Made by a program: the position numbers and the translations under genes
Notes under the pieces: model-generated
The model's database searches: none
What the model saw: the letters and a program-made list of their open reading frames with translations, nothing else
Told to the model about the DNA's origin: nothing
In this document: positions 7,708 to 15,814 of the stretch, piece by piece
Layout: each line of letters starts with the position of its first letter
Numbering within the stretch: position 1 is the first letter of the stretch
Assembly: GCA_017983515.1 (NCBI GenBank)
Contig: JAGOBF010000015.1
Coordinates: forward strand, 1 to 64,000
DNA length: 64,000 nucleotides
DNA from: Promineifilum sp.
GTDB taxonomy: Bacteria; Chloroflexota; Anaerolineae; Promineifilales; Promineifilaceae
Direction of reading: 5' to 3'

Positions 7708-9182
7708 GAGTCCAGTTGCCCCATCAGGGAGCGCGTGCCGTATTTCAGCAGTTTGTGCCCTTCGGCCGACATGGCGCCGAGGTGGGCCAGCTGCTGGGCT
7801 TCCAGCTGGGCTTGCCGGGCCAGGCGCAAATCGCCGGTTTCCATGTAGCGCGCGGTCAATTGTCTCATGCGGGCCGCGGCTGTGTCCAGCTTGCCCGACT
7901 GGGCATCCTCCCAGGCTCTTTCCTGCATCCGGTAGAGGTTGAGTCGCTGGACGGCTTCGACAAGCGTCGTGGGGATGAACGTATCAGCGACGTCGCGGCC
8001 GCCGATCATCAGTTGCGCGGCCCGTTCCACGCGCGCCTGCGCCCCGCCTGCGCTCGTGTACTGGATGCCGGCCGTCAGCCGGAAGCGGGCAGGCAATGAC
8101 TGGGGCGCGACCAGAAACTCCAACAGAACCATCAGCGGCGAGCGGCCCTCCAGATCGCCCAGCGGGAGAATGCCGGCAGTGAGGGGCAGCGGTTGGGGGA
8201 AAGGCGCCAGCTTGAAAGCGCCACGCAGCGACAACGACTCCGGCCAGGCGGGTTGCAATGTCAGGTTGCGCGCGTAGATTTCACTCAGGCCTTGCAGACG
8301 GCCCTCCAGATAGGGCATGATCTCGGCCGGGCTTTCGATGAAATGGGACTGGCCGCCGGACGGGGCAACGAGGGCATCCAGGAAGGCGTCGTTCCAGTCG
8401 GCCCCCAGGCCGAAAGCGGTCAGGCCGATGCCGCGCCCAGCCGCCTCGTCGGCCAGCCGCAGGCAGTCGTTGGCGTCCCCGTAGGTGTGGCCGTCGGTCA
8501 GCAAAATGAGATGGCTGGTGTGATTCTCCAGTCCCGCGCGGGTCACCTGATTCAGCGCCGCCCGCAGGCCGTGGTAAATCTCGGTGCCGCCAGAGGCGGA
8601 CATGGTTCGCAGGGTGCGGCGCGGATCGCTCCAGGCGGCAGCGATGTCGGTGTGGGTGCTCTGGGCGGCCGACCCCACGCGGGCCGCGGGCAGCACCACT
8701 TCGGCCCGGTCGCTGAAGCTGACCACGGAGAGGATGTCGTCCGGGGCCAGCTTGTTGAGCAGCAGCTCGACGGCCGCGGTCACGCGCTGCAGGCGCTCGC
8801 CGCGCATCGACGTGCTGCGGTCGACGACCAGACCGATGTTTAGCGGCCGCCGCTCGCCGTCGCTCTGGCCGGGTTTCAACGTCAGCAGGGCGTAGATGAG
8901 CTGCGCGGTATCGAGCAGAGGCAGGGATTCGGCGCTGACGGTCATGTCCAGCGCCGGCGCGTCCCCGGCTGTCTCGCCGACCAGCGAATCGTAAACGGCG
9001 CGGCGGGAAGGGCTGCTCAGCACGTCATAGGCGTAGCGCAGCCGTTCCCACTGCGCATCGCCGATGGTTTCGCCCGCGTCGGCCCGGTTATTCCAGTGGC
9101 TGAAGGCCGCTTCGATCTCGTCCGCCGCGGCCCCACGGCTAACGCCGAGGATGGTGTACAGATCAGTGAATTCCGGCTCCAT
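7704..9182 (-). CDS. VWA-domain protein with N-terminal J-like domain
   Basis: The 492-residue protein opens with a J-domain-like fold (residues about 6-68: LYTILGVSRGAAADEIEAAF, then YDVLSSPSRRAVYD). The HPD tripeptide that activates Hsp70 is missing, being replaced in the stretch FSHWNNRADAG. A von Willebrand A domain follows with an intact metal site (VVDRSTSMRG, then a GGTEIYHGL threonine, then LLTDGHTYGD). The C-terminal third is beta-rich, followed by helices, as in VIT/VWA stress-type proteins. It sits between the PP2C and FHA genes. It probably acts as a cytoplasmic scaffold of the kinase module; it has no signal peptide or membrane segment. Confidence 0.85.
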   Translation of the reverse strand: MEPEFTDLYTILGVSRGAAADEIEAAFSHWNNRADAGETIGDAQWERLRYAYDVLSSPSRRAVYDSLVGETAGDAPALDMTVSAESLPLLDTAQLIYALLTLKPGQSDGERRPLNIGLVVDRSTSMRGERLQRVTAAVELLLNKLAPDDILSVVSFSDRAEVVLPAARVGSAAQSTHTDIAAAWSDPRRTLRTMSASGGTEIYHGLRAALNQVTRAGLENHTSHLILLTDGHTYGDANDCLRLADEAAGRGIGLTAFGLGADWNDAFLDALVAPSGGQSHFIESPAEIMPYLEGRLQGLSEIYARNLTLQPAWPESLSLRGAFKLAPFPQPLPLTAGILPLGDLEGRSPLMVLLEFLVAPQSLPARFRLTAGIQYTSAGGAQARVERAAQLMIGGRDVADTFIPTTLVEAVQRLNLYRMQERAWEDAQSGKLDTAAARMRQLTARYMETGDLRLARQAQLEAQQLAHLGAMSAEGHKLLKYGTRSLMGQLDS

Positions 9183-9209
9183 AAGCTGGGACTGGCTGTT
9201 CCCCCGCCA

Positions 9210-10013
9210 TCAGTAGGCGAAGTCGACGACGATAGCGGTGATATTATCGTAGCCGCCGGCCGACATGGCCGCCTCATAGAGGCGGTCGGCCATCTGTTGC
9301 GGCGTTCCCGCGCCGCATAAAATATCGGCCATCTCCTCCAGAGGAACCAGGCCGCACAGGCCGTCGCTGCACAGCAGCAGCTTGCCGGCGTCGGGCAGGT
9401 CGAGGGCGAAGGTGTCGGCCGTCAGCGCGCCTTCCTGCCCCACGGCCTGGAGGAGGACGTTGCGATACTGGAAATTTTGCGCGTCTTCGGCCGACAGGCG
9501 GCCGGTGTCCTGCAGGCGGCGCACCAGCGAATGATCCTCGGTCAGCAGGCGCAGCTCGCGGCCGGCCAGCAAGTAGGCGCGCGAATCACCCACGTGGGCG
9601 ATGTGGAGGCGGCGGCCGAGGACGAGCGCGGCGGTCAGCGTGGTGCCGCCGTGGCCGCCGGGGGGCGCCGGCATTTCGGGCTGCAGGATGGCGTCGTGGG
9701 CGGCAAAGACGGCCCGCTCCAGCGTGTCGAGCACGGCGGCTTCGCGCGGCTCTGGCTGTTGGCGCAGCAGAGGCAAGTAAAGGCTGGTCAGGACGTATTC
9801 GCCAAAGGTGCGCGTGGCCGCGTTGCTGGCCGTGTGCCCCTCGCGCTCGCCGCCCATGCCGTCGGCGACGGCGTAGAGGCTGACCGCCGGCATGGGAAAG
9901 TGCCCGGCGAACGTGGACGACAGGATGAGGCAGGAATCCTCGTTGCGCGCGCGTTCTGCGCCGCTCTCGCAGCGGTAGCCATTCGTGATCGTGGGGATGA
10001 GGGGGGAGTTCAT
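9210..10013 (-). CDS. PP2C-family protein Ser/Thr phosphatase
   Basis: The 267-residue protein matches bacterial PP2C (Stp1/PrpC-like) phosphatases. It has RNEDS near the N-terminus, the metal-binding ADGMGGEREGH, GGTTLTAAL, HVGDSRAYL, TEDHSLV, LLLCSDGLCG and a C-terminal YDNITAIVVDF motif. These supply the aspartates for the two-metal centre. It would remove phosphate from targets of the kinase encoded six bases upstream, and the pairing of both genes in one operon is typical. It has no membrane segment. Normal length and complete motif set make the assignment safe. Confidence 0.95.
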   Translation of the reverse strand: MNSPLIPTITNGYRCESGAERARNEDSCLILSSTFAGHFPMPAVSLYAVADGMGGEREGHTASNAATRTFGEYVLTSLYLPLLRQQPEPREAAVLDTLERAVFAAHDAILQPEMPAPPGGHGGTTLTAALVLGRRLHIAHVGDSRAYLLAGRELRLLTEDHSLVRRLQDTGRLSAEDAQNFQYRNVLLQAVGQEGALTADTFALDLPDAGKLLLCSDGLCGLVPLEEMADILCGAGTPQQMADRLYEAAMSAGGYDNITAIVVDFAY

Positions 10014-10019
10014 GGTAGC

Positions 10020-11990
10020 TTAGAGAGGCAGGGCGTAGAGACAATGATCGGTGGCCCCGATGTAGAGAACGCCGTTGAGAATGGTCGGCGAGCCGATGAT
10101 GGGGCTGCCGGCGTCGAAACGCCACTGTAATTCGCCGCGCCGGGCGCTGACGCCGTAGATGCTGCCGTCGGTGGAGCCGAAGTAGACCGTGTTGCCCCAG
10201 ATGGCCGGGGCGGAGACCACCTGGCCGTTGGTCGGGTAGACCCACAGTCGGCGGCCACGGGTGATGTCGATGGCGTAGAGATTGCCGTCGGCCGAGCCGA
10301 CGAACAGCGTGTCCTCGAATAACGTCGGGGTGGAAACGACCGGCCCCTGGGTGGCGAAGCGCCAGATGGGCCAGCCGGAACTGGCATCCAGGGCATAGAT
10401 GTTGGCGTCCGACGAGCCGACGTAGAGAATGTCGTCGGCCACCTTGGGCGACGACGTGACCGCGCGCTGGGCCTTGGCCTGCCACTTCGGTTTGCCCGCA
10501 CCCAGCTCCAGCCCCAGGATTTGCCCGCCTTCGGTGCCGAAATAGACCAGCTCTTCGGAGACGTAGGGCGTGGAGCGAACCGGGCTGTAGATGTTGGTCT
10601 TCCAGTAGAGCTGGCCGCGCATGGCGTTGACGACGTAGAAAAAGCCGTCGTCGGCCCCGAAGAAGACGTGGTCGAAGCGCACGGCGGGCGTGGAATAGAC
10701 CGGGCCTTCAGCTTTGAATTGCCAGTTGAGCCGCCCCTTGCGCAGTTGCAGCGAATAAAGCGACGTATCGGCCGAGCCGAAGATCACCGCATCCTCGTGG
10801 ACGACGGGCGAACCGGCCAGGCCTCCACCCGTGGGGTATTTCCACAGGAATTCGCCCTTGTCGGCCGTTACGGCGTAGAGGTTGTGGTCGTAGGCTCCGG
10901 CAAAAACGATGCCCTTGGCGACGGCCGGGCGGGTGCGTATCTCGTCTTCGCAACGGAAAATCCACAGCGGCTTGACCTGGCTGATGCCGGCCTTGAGCGT
11001 GGCCGCCGGCGTGTCCGGCCCGGCGGCGTCGTCCAGGCCGCGGCCGCTGTCCTTGGGGCTGAGGCGGTGCTCCAGGTCGGTTTCGTCCAGGTCGCTCTCG
11101 GACAGGACGAGCAGCGCCTCGCGCAGGGCCATGGCGTCGGGAAAACGATCTTTCGGATCGTAGGACAGGCAGCGCATGATGATGGATTCGAAAGCCCGGG
11201 AAATCGTCGGGTTGGCGGCGCGAATGGGCCGCTCGTGGAAGGTGAAGGGCGTTTCCTGGCGCGGGTCCTGGCGGGTCAGCAGATGGTGGAGCGTGGCCCC
11301 CAGGCCATAGACATCAACGGCCGGGGTGGCTTCGCCGCGGTACTGTTCCGGCGGGGTGTAGCCGGCCGTGCCGATCATCGTCCCCTTGTCCTCGTTGGCC
11401 TCGAACAGCTTGGCGATGCCGAAGTCGATGAGACGAATGTGATTATACGGATCGAGCATGATGTTCGACGGCTTCAGATCGCGGAAGACGATGGGCTGGG
11501 GTTTCTGGCTGTGCAGATAGGCCAGCGCTTCACAGACCTGCAAGGCCCAGTCGAGCGCCTTCTGTTCGTCGAGGTATTCGTCCGTCTCGTCGAGCCATTG
11601 TTGCAGGTTCTGGCCGGGGACGAACTCCAGCACCAGGTAGCTGCGATTGCCGTCGGTGAAGTAGTCGAAGATGTCGGGGATAGCCGGGTGGTTGAGCATA
11701 GCCAGCATACTGGCTTCGCGCTCGAACGACTTGATGGTCAACTCGCGCATCTCGGGGTCGGCCGTGCCGATGAGCATTTCTTTTACTGCGCATAGTCGCG
11801 TGACTGACGGAAAGCGCAGGTCGCGCGCCCGGTAGACGGAGCTGAACCCGCCCGCCCCCAGGCCGCCCAGCACCATATAGCGCCCTTGCAGCACCGTGCC
11901 CGTGGGCAATGTCTGACCATTGATCGAGGCGGCCGATTGGCTGTCCTCGTCCTGTCTTTTGGATGGCATCTCTTTCGTGCCGAATTCCAT
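10020..11990 (-). CDS. Ser/Thr protein kinase with C-terminal PQQ-type beta-propeller
   Basis: The 656-residue protein has a PknB-like kinase domain (about residues 35-300): glycine loop GGLGAGGFSSVYRA, lysine in CAVKEML, catalytic FRDLKPSN (HRD changed to FRD), DFG in LIDFGIAKL, and GYTPPEQYRGEA. A short linker leads to seven or eight repeats of about 40 residues rich in V-Y-F-G-S/A-x-D-G-x-x-Y-A, typical of PQQ/pyrrolo-quinoline-type propellers. No transmembrane helix separates the two parts, so the propeller would be cytoplasmic and may bind a partner or ligand. The first ATG (11990) is used here; an internal ATG at 11969 directly after GAAAGAG is an alternative. It is the first gene of the signalling operon. 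Confidence 0.9.
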   Translation of the reverse strand: MEFGTKEMPSKRQDEDSQSAASINGQTLPTGTVLQGRYMVLGGLGAGGFSSVYRARDLRFPSVTRLCAVKEMLIGTADPEMRELTIKSFEREASMLAMLNHPAIPDIFDYFTDGNRSYLVLEFVPGQNLQQWLDETDEYLDEQKALDWALQVCEALAYLHSQKPQPIVFRDLKPSNIMLDPYNHIRLIDFGIAKLFEANEDKGTMIGTAGYTPPEQYRGEATPAVDVYGLGATLHHLLTRQDPRQETPFTFHERPIRAANPTISRAFESIIMRCLSYDPKDRFPDAMALREALLVLSESDLDETDLEHRLSPKDSGRGLDDAAGPDTPAATLKAGISQVKPLWIFRCEDEIRTRPAVAKGIVFAGAYDHNLYAVTADKGEFLWKYPTGGGLAGSPVVHEDAVIFGSADTSLYSLQLRKGRLNWQFKAEGPVYSTPAVRFDHVFFGADDGFFYVVNAMRGQLYWKTNIYSPVRSTPYVSEELVYFGTEGGQILGLELGAGKPKWQAKAQRAVTSSPKVADDILYVGSSDANIYALDASSGWPIWRFATQGPVVSTPTLFEDTLFVGSADGNLYAIDITRGRRLWVYPTNGQVVSAPAIWGNTVYFGSTDGSIYGVSARRGELQWRFDAGSPIIGSPTILNGVLYIGATDHCLYALPL

Positions 11991-12126
11991 GAGCGTGCCT
12001 GAGTGAAGAGGAAACTCCGGGAACCGTGGGCTAGACCGCGCGGCCGCTCCGTCGTTTCGCTCTTGATAATCTCCGGCCGGGGCCGGGCTGTTGTCGTGTG
12101 TGGCGCGTGTATCCCCGCCTGCGCCA

Positions 12127-12156
12127 ATTATAAGGCCGGGTGACCCTATTCTTCAA
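12127..12156 (-). promoter_or_regulatory. promoter for the kinase/phosphatase/FHA operon
   Basis: The reverse strand has TTGAAG (12156-12151), an 18-base spacer and TATAAT (12132-12127). Transcription would start near 12120, giving a leader of about 130 bases before the kinase gene. The -35 box lies inside the end of the upstream PIG-L gene. Confidence 0.5.
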
Positions 12157-12997
12157 ATGAAGGAAGTGTGAAAGTTGGGCGTCGCCGCCACAGGCGCTCG
12201 GCCGCCGCGGCCCAGACGGGAACTTCCTCGCTGCCGGCCCGTGCTTCGTCCAGGACGCGGCGACCTTCCCGGCGCAATTTGTCGGCCAGGTCATCGAGTC
12301 CGGTGAAGAACGAACTGAGCTGGGAGTGGTAGGCGGCGACGGATTCGATCTTGGCGGCCAGTGCCGTCTCGGTCAGCCACATCGTTTCGGCCCGCCATTG
12401 GCCGCGCCCGGCGGCGGGCAACACCGCGGCCAGCGCGCCGGGAGTCATGGTATAGGGATAATCTTCGTAGTAAGCCACGTCGTCGAAAACCCGTTCGGCC
12501 GCGCTGCGCGTCAGGCCGTGGTCGACGTGGCCGCCGACGCCCAGGGGCAGGTAGATGTGGTCGGCCGGGGGCAGCGCGGCCAGCGCCGCGGCCAGTTGGT
12601 CAATTGTGCCGGCGTCGTCGGGGCGGGGCGTCCCGAACATATCCGTCGGCCCCGGATACAACGGCCGGCCGTCCGGCCCGGCGCGGTAGATACAATCGAG
12701 AAAGGGCAGGTGGAGCACGTCGGCGCGCAGGATATCAAACGCCTCGCGATCTTCGGCGCGCCGCTGGGCAACCATAGCGGCCGGCGTTTGGCCCAGACTG
12801 TCGGCCCAGCGGCGGTGCAGGCTTTGCACGGTCTCGGACAGTGGGCCATCGGGCGGCTCGGCCCCGGTGATGGTGACGACGAGGACGGAATCATCGACGG
12901 CCGTTCGCCGGAAAATCTGCCCGCCACACGACAGGGCGACGTCATCGAAGTGGGGGGAGAGGTAGAGGGAATCGTAGGATGGTTGTAATTGAATCAT
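12146..12997 (-). CDS. PIG-L (LmbE-like) family deacetylase
   Basis: The 283-residue protein carries the zinc-binding signature of the PIG-L superfamily as [13 protein letters not shown] near residue 15 (PHPDDE in the classic form) and the second motif [12 protein letters not shown] near residue 155. These enzymes remove N-acetyl groups from GlcNAc-type sugars, for example in mycothiol, bacillithiol or glycan pathways. The third residue of the motif is Phe instead of Pro, common in more distant members. There is no signal peptide. It lies upstream of the kinase operon on the same strand, without clear functional linkage. The substrate is unknown. Confidence 0.85.
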   Translation of the reverse strand: MIQLQPSYDSLYLSPHFDDVALSCGGQIFRRTAVDDSVLVVTITGAEPPDGPLSETVQSLHRRWADSLGQTPAAMVAQRRAEDREAFDILRADVLHLPFLDCIYRAGPDGRPLYPGPTDMFGTPRPDDAGTIDQLAAALAALPPADHIYLPLGVGGHVDHGLTRSAAERVFDDVAYYEDYPYTMTPGALAAVLPAAGRGQWRAETMWLTETALAAKIESVAAYHSQLSSFFTGLDDLADKLRREGRRVLDEARAGSEEVPVWAAAAERLWRRRPTFTLPSFEE

Positions 12998-13087
12998 AGG
13001 GCACGAATCAGACGCTGGCAGCCGTCGGCGGTCGTTTCATGCTGCGCCCGGACAATCAAGGGTTATGCGGCGACGGCGCATTGCAGT

Positions 13088-13093
13088 TATAAT
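13088..13093 (+). promoter_or_regulatory. -10 box of a leaderless promoter for moaC
   Basis: TATAAT lies nine bases before the moaC ATG at 13103, so the transcript would start at or just before the start codon. No -35 consensus and no Shine-Dalgarno site are visible, which fits leaderless expression. Confidence 0.55.
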
Positions 13094-13102
13094 ATCACAA
13101 CT

Positions 13103-13588
13103 ATGACCAAGCGCCTGACTCACCTCGATGAGACCGGCCGCGCGACGATGGTCGATGTCGGCGACAAGGCCGTGACTGAGCGCGTCGCTGTGGCCCGCGG
13201 CCGCGTCGTCATGCGGCCGGACACGCTGGCCCTCATCATCGCCGGCAACCTGAAGAAAGGTGACGTGCTGGCCGTGGCCCAGGTGGCGGGCATCATGGCC
13301 GCCAAGCGGACGAGCGAGCTGATCCCCCTGTGCCACCCCTTGCTGCTGAATCAGATCGCCGTCACCTGCGCGCCTGACATCGCCCAGAATGCCATCGACA
13401 TCGAGGCCACGGTGCGCGTGTCGGGCAAGACGGGGGTCGAGATGGAGGCGCTGACGGCCGTCACCGTGGCCGGGCTGACGATCTATGACATGGCCAAGGC
13501 CGTCGATCGCCAGATGCGTCTGACCGACGTGCGGCTGATCCGCAAATCGGGCGGCCGCAGCGGGGAATGGCGGGCGGAAGAGGATTAG
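13103..13588 (+). CDS. moaC: cyclic pyranopterin monophosphate synthase MoaC
   Basis: The 161-residue protein has the MoaC signatures: [15 protein letters not shown] at the start, [27 protein letters not shown], and [21 protein letters not shown] toward the end. It converts the MoaA product into cyclic pyranopterin monophosphate, the first step of molybdenum cofactor synthesis. The ATG at 13103 is chosen because homology starts there and TATAAT is nine bases upstream; an upstream in-frame extension from 12989 is not family-like. It is followed after 94 bases by the fused moaD-moaE gene, and mog lies farther on, so three cofactor steps are in this window. Confidence 0.95.
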   Translation: MTKRLTHLDETGRATMVDVGDKAVTERVAVARGRVVMRPDTLALIIAGNLKKGDVLAVAQVAGIMAAKRTSELIPLCHPLLLNQIAVTCAPDIAQNAIDIEATVRVSGKTGVEMEALTAVTVAGLTIYDMAKAVDRQMRLTDVRLIRKSGGRSGEWRAEED

Positions 13589-13682
13589 GAATCAACTATG
13601 GAGAAGGTGCGGCTGAGGGCTTTGGGCCGGGCGCATCCCGATCGGCAGTTGAGGGTTACTACAGGATGACGGTACTGGGCTT

Positions 13683-14420
13683 ATGGAGATAGAGATCCGC
13701 CTGTTCGCCACGTTGAAGGATCGGGCACAGAGCGACCGCATCCGGGTCACGCTGCCGGCCGACCCGACGACGGTCGCCGCCCTGCTCGATGCCGTGGGGG
13801 CCGACTATCCGGCGCTGGCCCCGGCTTTGCGATCGGTGTTGGTGGCCGTCAATCGGGCCTTTGCCGGGTCGGAGACGCCGGTCAGTTCGGCCGACGAAGT
13901 GGCGCTCTTCCCGCCGGTCAGTGGCGGCAACGGTTCGGACCAGCCGGGCGACGCGCCGGCGCACCCGACCTATTTCGCCGTCACGGACGCCCCGCTGGAC
14001 GTGGAGGCTATCCACGACCGGCTGACGGGGCCGGAGATCGGCGCGGTGGTCAGCTTCACCGGATTTGTGCGCGGCCGGACGCAACGCGACGGGCTGCCGC
14101 CGGAGACGCTGCATCTGGACTACGAAGCCTACGAGACGATGGCCGAGGAAAAGATGGCCCAGATCGCCCAGGAGATATGGGCCCGCTGGCCGGAAGTGCG
14201 GGGCGTGGCGATGGTGCAGCGTATCGGCCGTTTGGCCGTGGGCGAGAATACCACTTTCGTGGCCTGCGCCGGGGCGCACCGTGACGTCGGCGTCTTCGAG
14301 GCCGCCCGGTATGGCATCGACCGCCTGAAGGAGATCGTGCCGGTCTGGAAGAAGGAAGTCGGCGCAGACCGCAGCGTGTGGGTCGAGGGCCACTACCGGC
14401 CGACAGTGGAAGACAATTAA
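13683..14420 (+). CDS. fused MoaD-MoaE molybdopterin synthase (MoaX-type)
   Basis: The 245-residue protein joins both subunits of molybdopterin synthase. Residues 1-83 are MoaD: a ubiquitin-like fold (EIEIRLFATLKDRAQ) ending in LFPPVSGG. After a short linker (NGSDQPGDAPAH), residues about 97-240 are MoaE, with SFTGFVRG, GAHRDVGVFEAARYGIDRLK and PVWKKE. MoaD normally needs a free C-terminal Gly-Gly for thiocarboxylation. In this fusion it is internal, so cleavage after GG is expected, as known for mycobacterial MoaX. It is on the same strand as moaC, with 94 bases between. Confidence 0.92.
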   Translation: MEIEIRLFATLKDRAQSDRIRVTLPADPTTVAALLDAVGADYPALAPALRSVLVAVNRAFAGSETPVSSADEVALFPPVSGGNGSDQPGDAPAHPTYFAVTDAPLDVEAIHDRLTGPEIGAVVSFTGFVRGRTQRDGLPPETLHLDYEAYETMAEEKMAQIAQEIWARWPEVRGVAMVQRIGRLAVGENTTFVACAGAHRDVGVFEAARYGIDRLKEIVPVWKKEVGADRSVWVEGHYRPTVEDN

Positions 14421-14423
14421 CAG

Positions 14424-14516
14424 CCACGGATGACAGCAACGCATCCTTATTGACAGATCAATAGGAAATCACGCCCACGTCACACGTGCGGCTCCGAAAA
14501 TCTGGGTCATCTGTGG
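14424..14516. repeat. short element with CCACGGATGAC inverted ends
   Basis: CCACGGATGAC at 14424-14434 and GTCATCTGTGG at 14506-14516 are inverted copies with one mismatch. They bracket most of the gap between the moaD-moaE gene and fabF, overlapping the region before the fabF start. The ends match the dispersed CCACGGAT/CCACAGAT family. Confidence 0.45.
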
Positions 14517-14548
14517 ATGCATATCTTGTTTCGATGTGGAGTTTATTT

Positions 14549-15799
14549 ATGAATAATGGCGATGGAGCGCGCCGCCGTGTCGTGGTGACCGGCGTCGGGC
14601 TAATCACCCCCCTGGGCCACAACGTGCCCGACACGTGGTCGGCCATCCTGAGCGGCAAGTCGGGCCTCGGCCCGATCACGCTGGTTGACAACCCCCACCA
14701 CACCATCGGCGGCCTGTGCGAGGTTAAGGAGTTCGATCCGGCGGTCTACATGGACCGCAAAGATGCCCGCCGCCGCGACCGTTCCCAGCAACTGGCGACG
14801 GTGGCGGCCAACGAGGCCATGCGCCAGGCGAATCTGAACTTCGATGAGGAGGATCCGGAGCGTATCGGCATCACACTGGGCACCGGCATTGGCGGCATGA
14901 GGACGATTGTGGAGCAGGAGGCTGTCCTCCACGAAGGGGGGCTGCGGCGGCTGAGTCCATTTGCCATCACGATGATCATGCCCAACGGCGCGGCAGGGAT
15001 GCTGGCTATCGACTACGGCATCATCGGGCCGTCGACGACGATCACGACTGCCTGCGCGGCCGGCAACGACGCCGTGGGCCACGCCTATCGCTCCATTCGC
15101 TATGGCGAACTGGACGTCGTGCTGACCGGCGGATCGGAGAGTATTCTCACCTCCATCGCCATCGGCGGCTTCGAGCGGGCGGGGGCGGCTTCCACCCGGT
15201 CGAGCGGCGCGCCGCAGCCATTCGACGCCAATCGCGATGGCCTGGTCATCGGCGAGGGGGCGGGGATGCTGGTGCTGGAGAGTCTGGAGCACGCCCAGGC
15301 GCGCGGGGCGACGATCCTGGCCGAGATCGCCGGCTATGGCCAGACGACCGACGCCTATCACATCACCGCGCCGCCCGAGGACGGTTCCGGCGCGGCCCGC
15401 GCCATTCGCAAGGCGCTGGCCGATGCCGATGTGCGGCCGGAAGATGTGGACTACATCAGCGCCCACGGCACGGCGACGCCGCTCAACGACGCGGCCGAGA
15501 CGTCGGCTATCAAGGCCGCGCTGGGCGAAGCCGCCTACCACACGGCCGTCAGCTCGACCAAGTCTATGACCGGCCACATCATGGGCGCGACCGGGGCCAT
15601 TGAGACCGTATTTTGCACGCTGGCGATTCGCGACCAGATCCTGCCGCCGACGATCAATTACATCACGCCCGACCCGGCCTGCGACCTGGACTACGTGCCC
15701 AACGTGGCCCGGCCGGGCCGCGTGCGCGTGTGCCTCAACAACGCCTTCGGCTTCGGCGGGCACAACGCCGTGCTGGTCATCAAGGCCTTTGAAGAATAA
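14549..15799 (+). CDS. fabF: 3-oxoacyl-[acyl-carrier-protein] synthase II
   Basis: The 416-residue protein is a complete KAS II condensing enzyme of fatty acid elongation. It shows RVVVTGVGLITPLG at the N-terminus, the active-site cysteine in TTACAAGNDAVGHA, the histidine in SAHGTATPLND, and the second histidine after the lysine in STKSMTGHIMGATGA, ending with NNAFGFGGHNAVLV. GGAG lies seven bases before the ATG at 14549, which is preferred over an in-frame extension from 14486. It heads a forward cluster with rnc (15 bases later) and an SDR gene. Linkage of fab genes and rnc is widespread in bacteria. Confidence 0.95.
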   Translation: MNNGDGARRRVVVTGVGLITPLGHNVPDTWSAILSGKSGLGPITLVDNPHHTIGGLCEVKEFDPAVYMDRKDARRRDRSQQLATVAANEAMRQANLNFDEEDPERIGITLGTGIGGMRTIVEQEAVLHEGGLRRLSPFAITMIMPNGAAGMLAIDYGIIGPSTTITTACAAGNDAVGHAYRSIRYGELDVVLTGGSESILTSIAIGGFERAGAASTRSSGAPQPFDANRDGLVIGEGAGMLVLESLEHAQARGATILAEIAGYGQTTDAYHITAPPEDGSGAARAIRKALADADVRPEDVDYISAHGTATPLNDAAETSAIKAALGEAAYHTAVSSTKSMTGHIMGATGAIETVFCTLAIRDQILPPTINYITPDPACDLDYVPNVARPGRVRVCLNNAFGFGGHNAVLVIKAFEE

Positions 15800-15814
15800 G
15801 TCCACGCCAACCTT

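Noticed and set aside
6138..11990. Type VI secretion regulatory cluster
   Set aside because: Kinase, PP2C and FHA genes are present but no Tss structural gene is in or next to the operon, and the VWA and response regulator genes do not fit that system.
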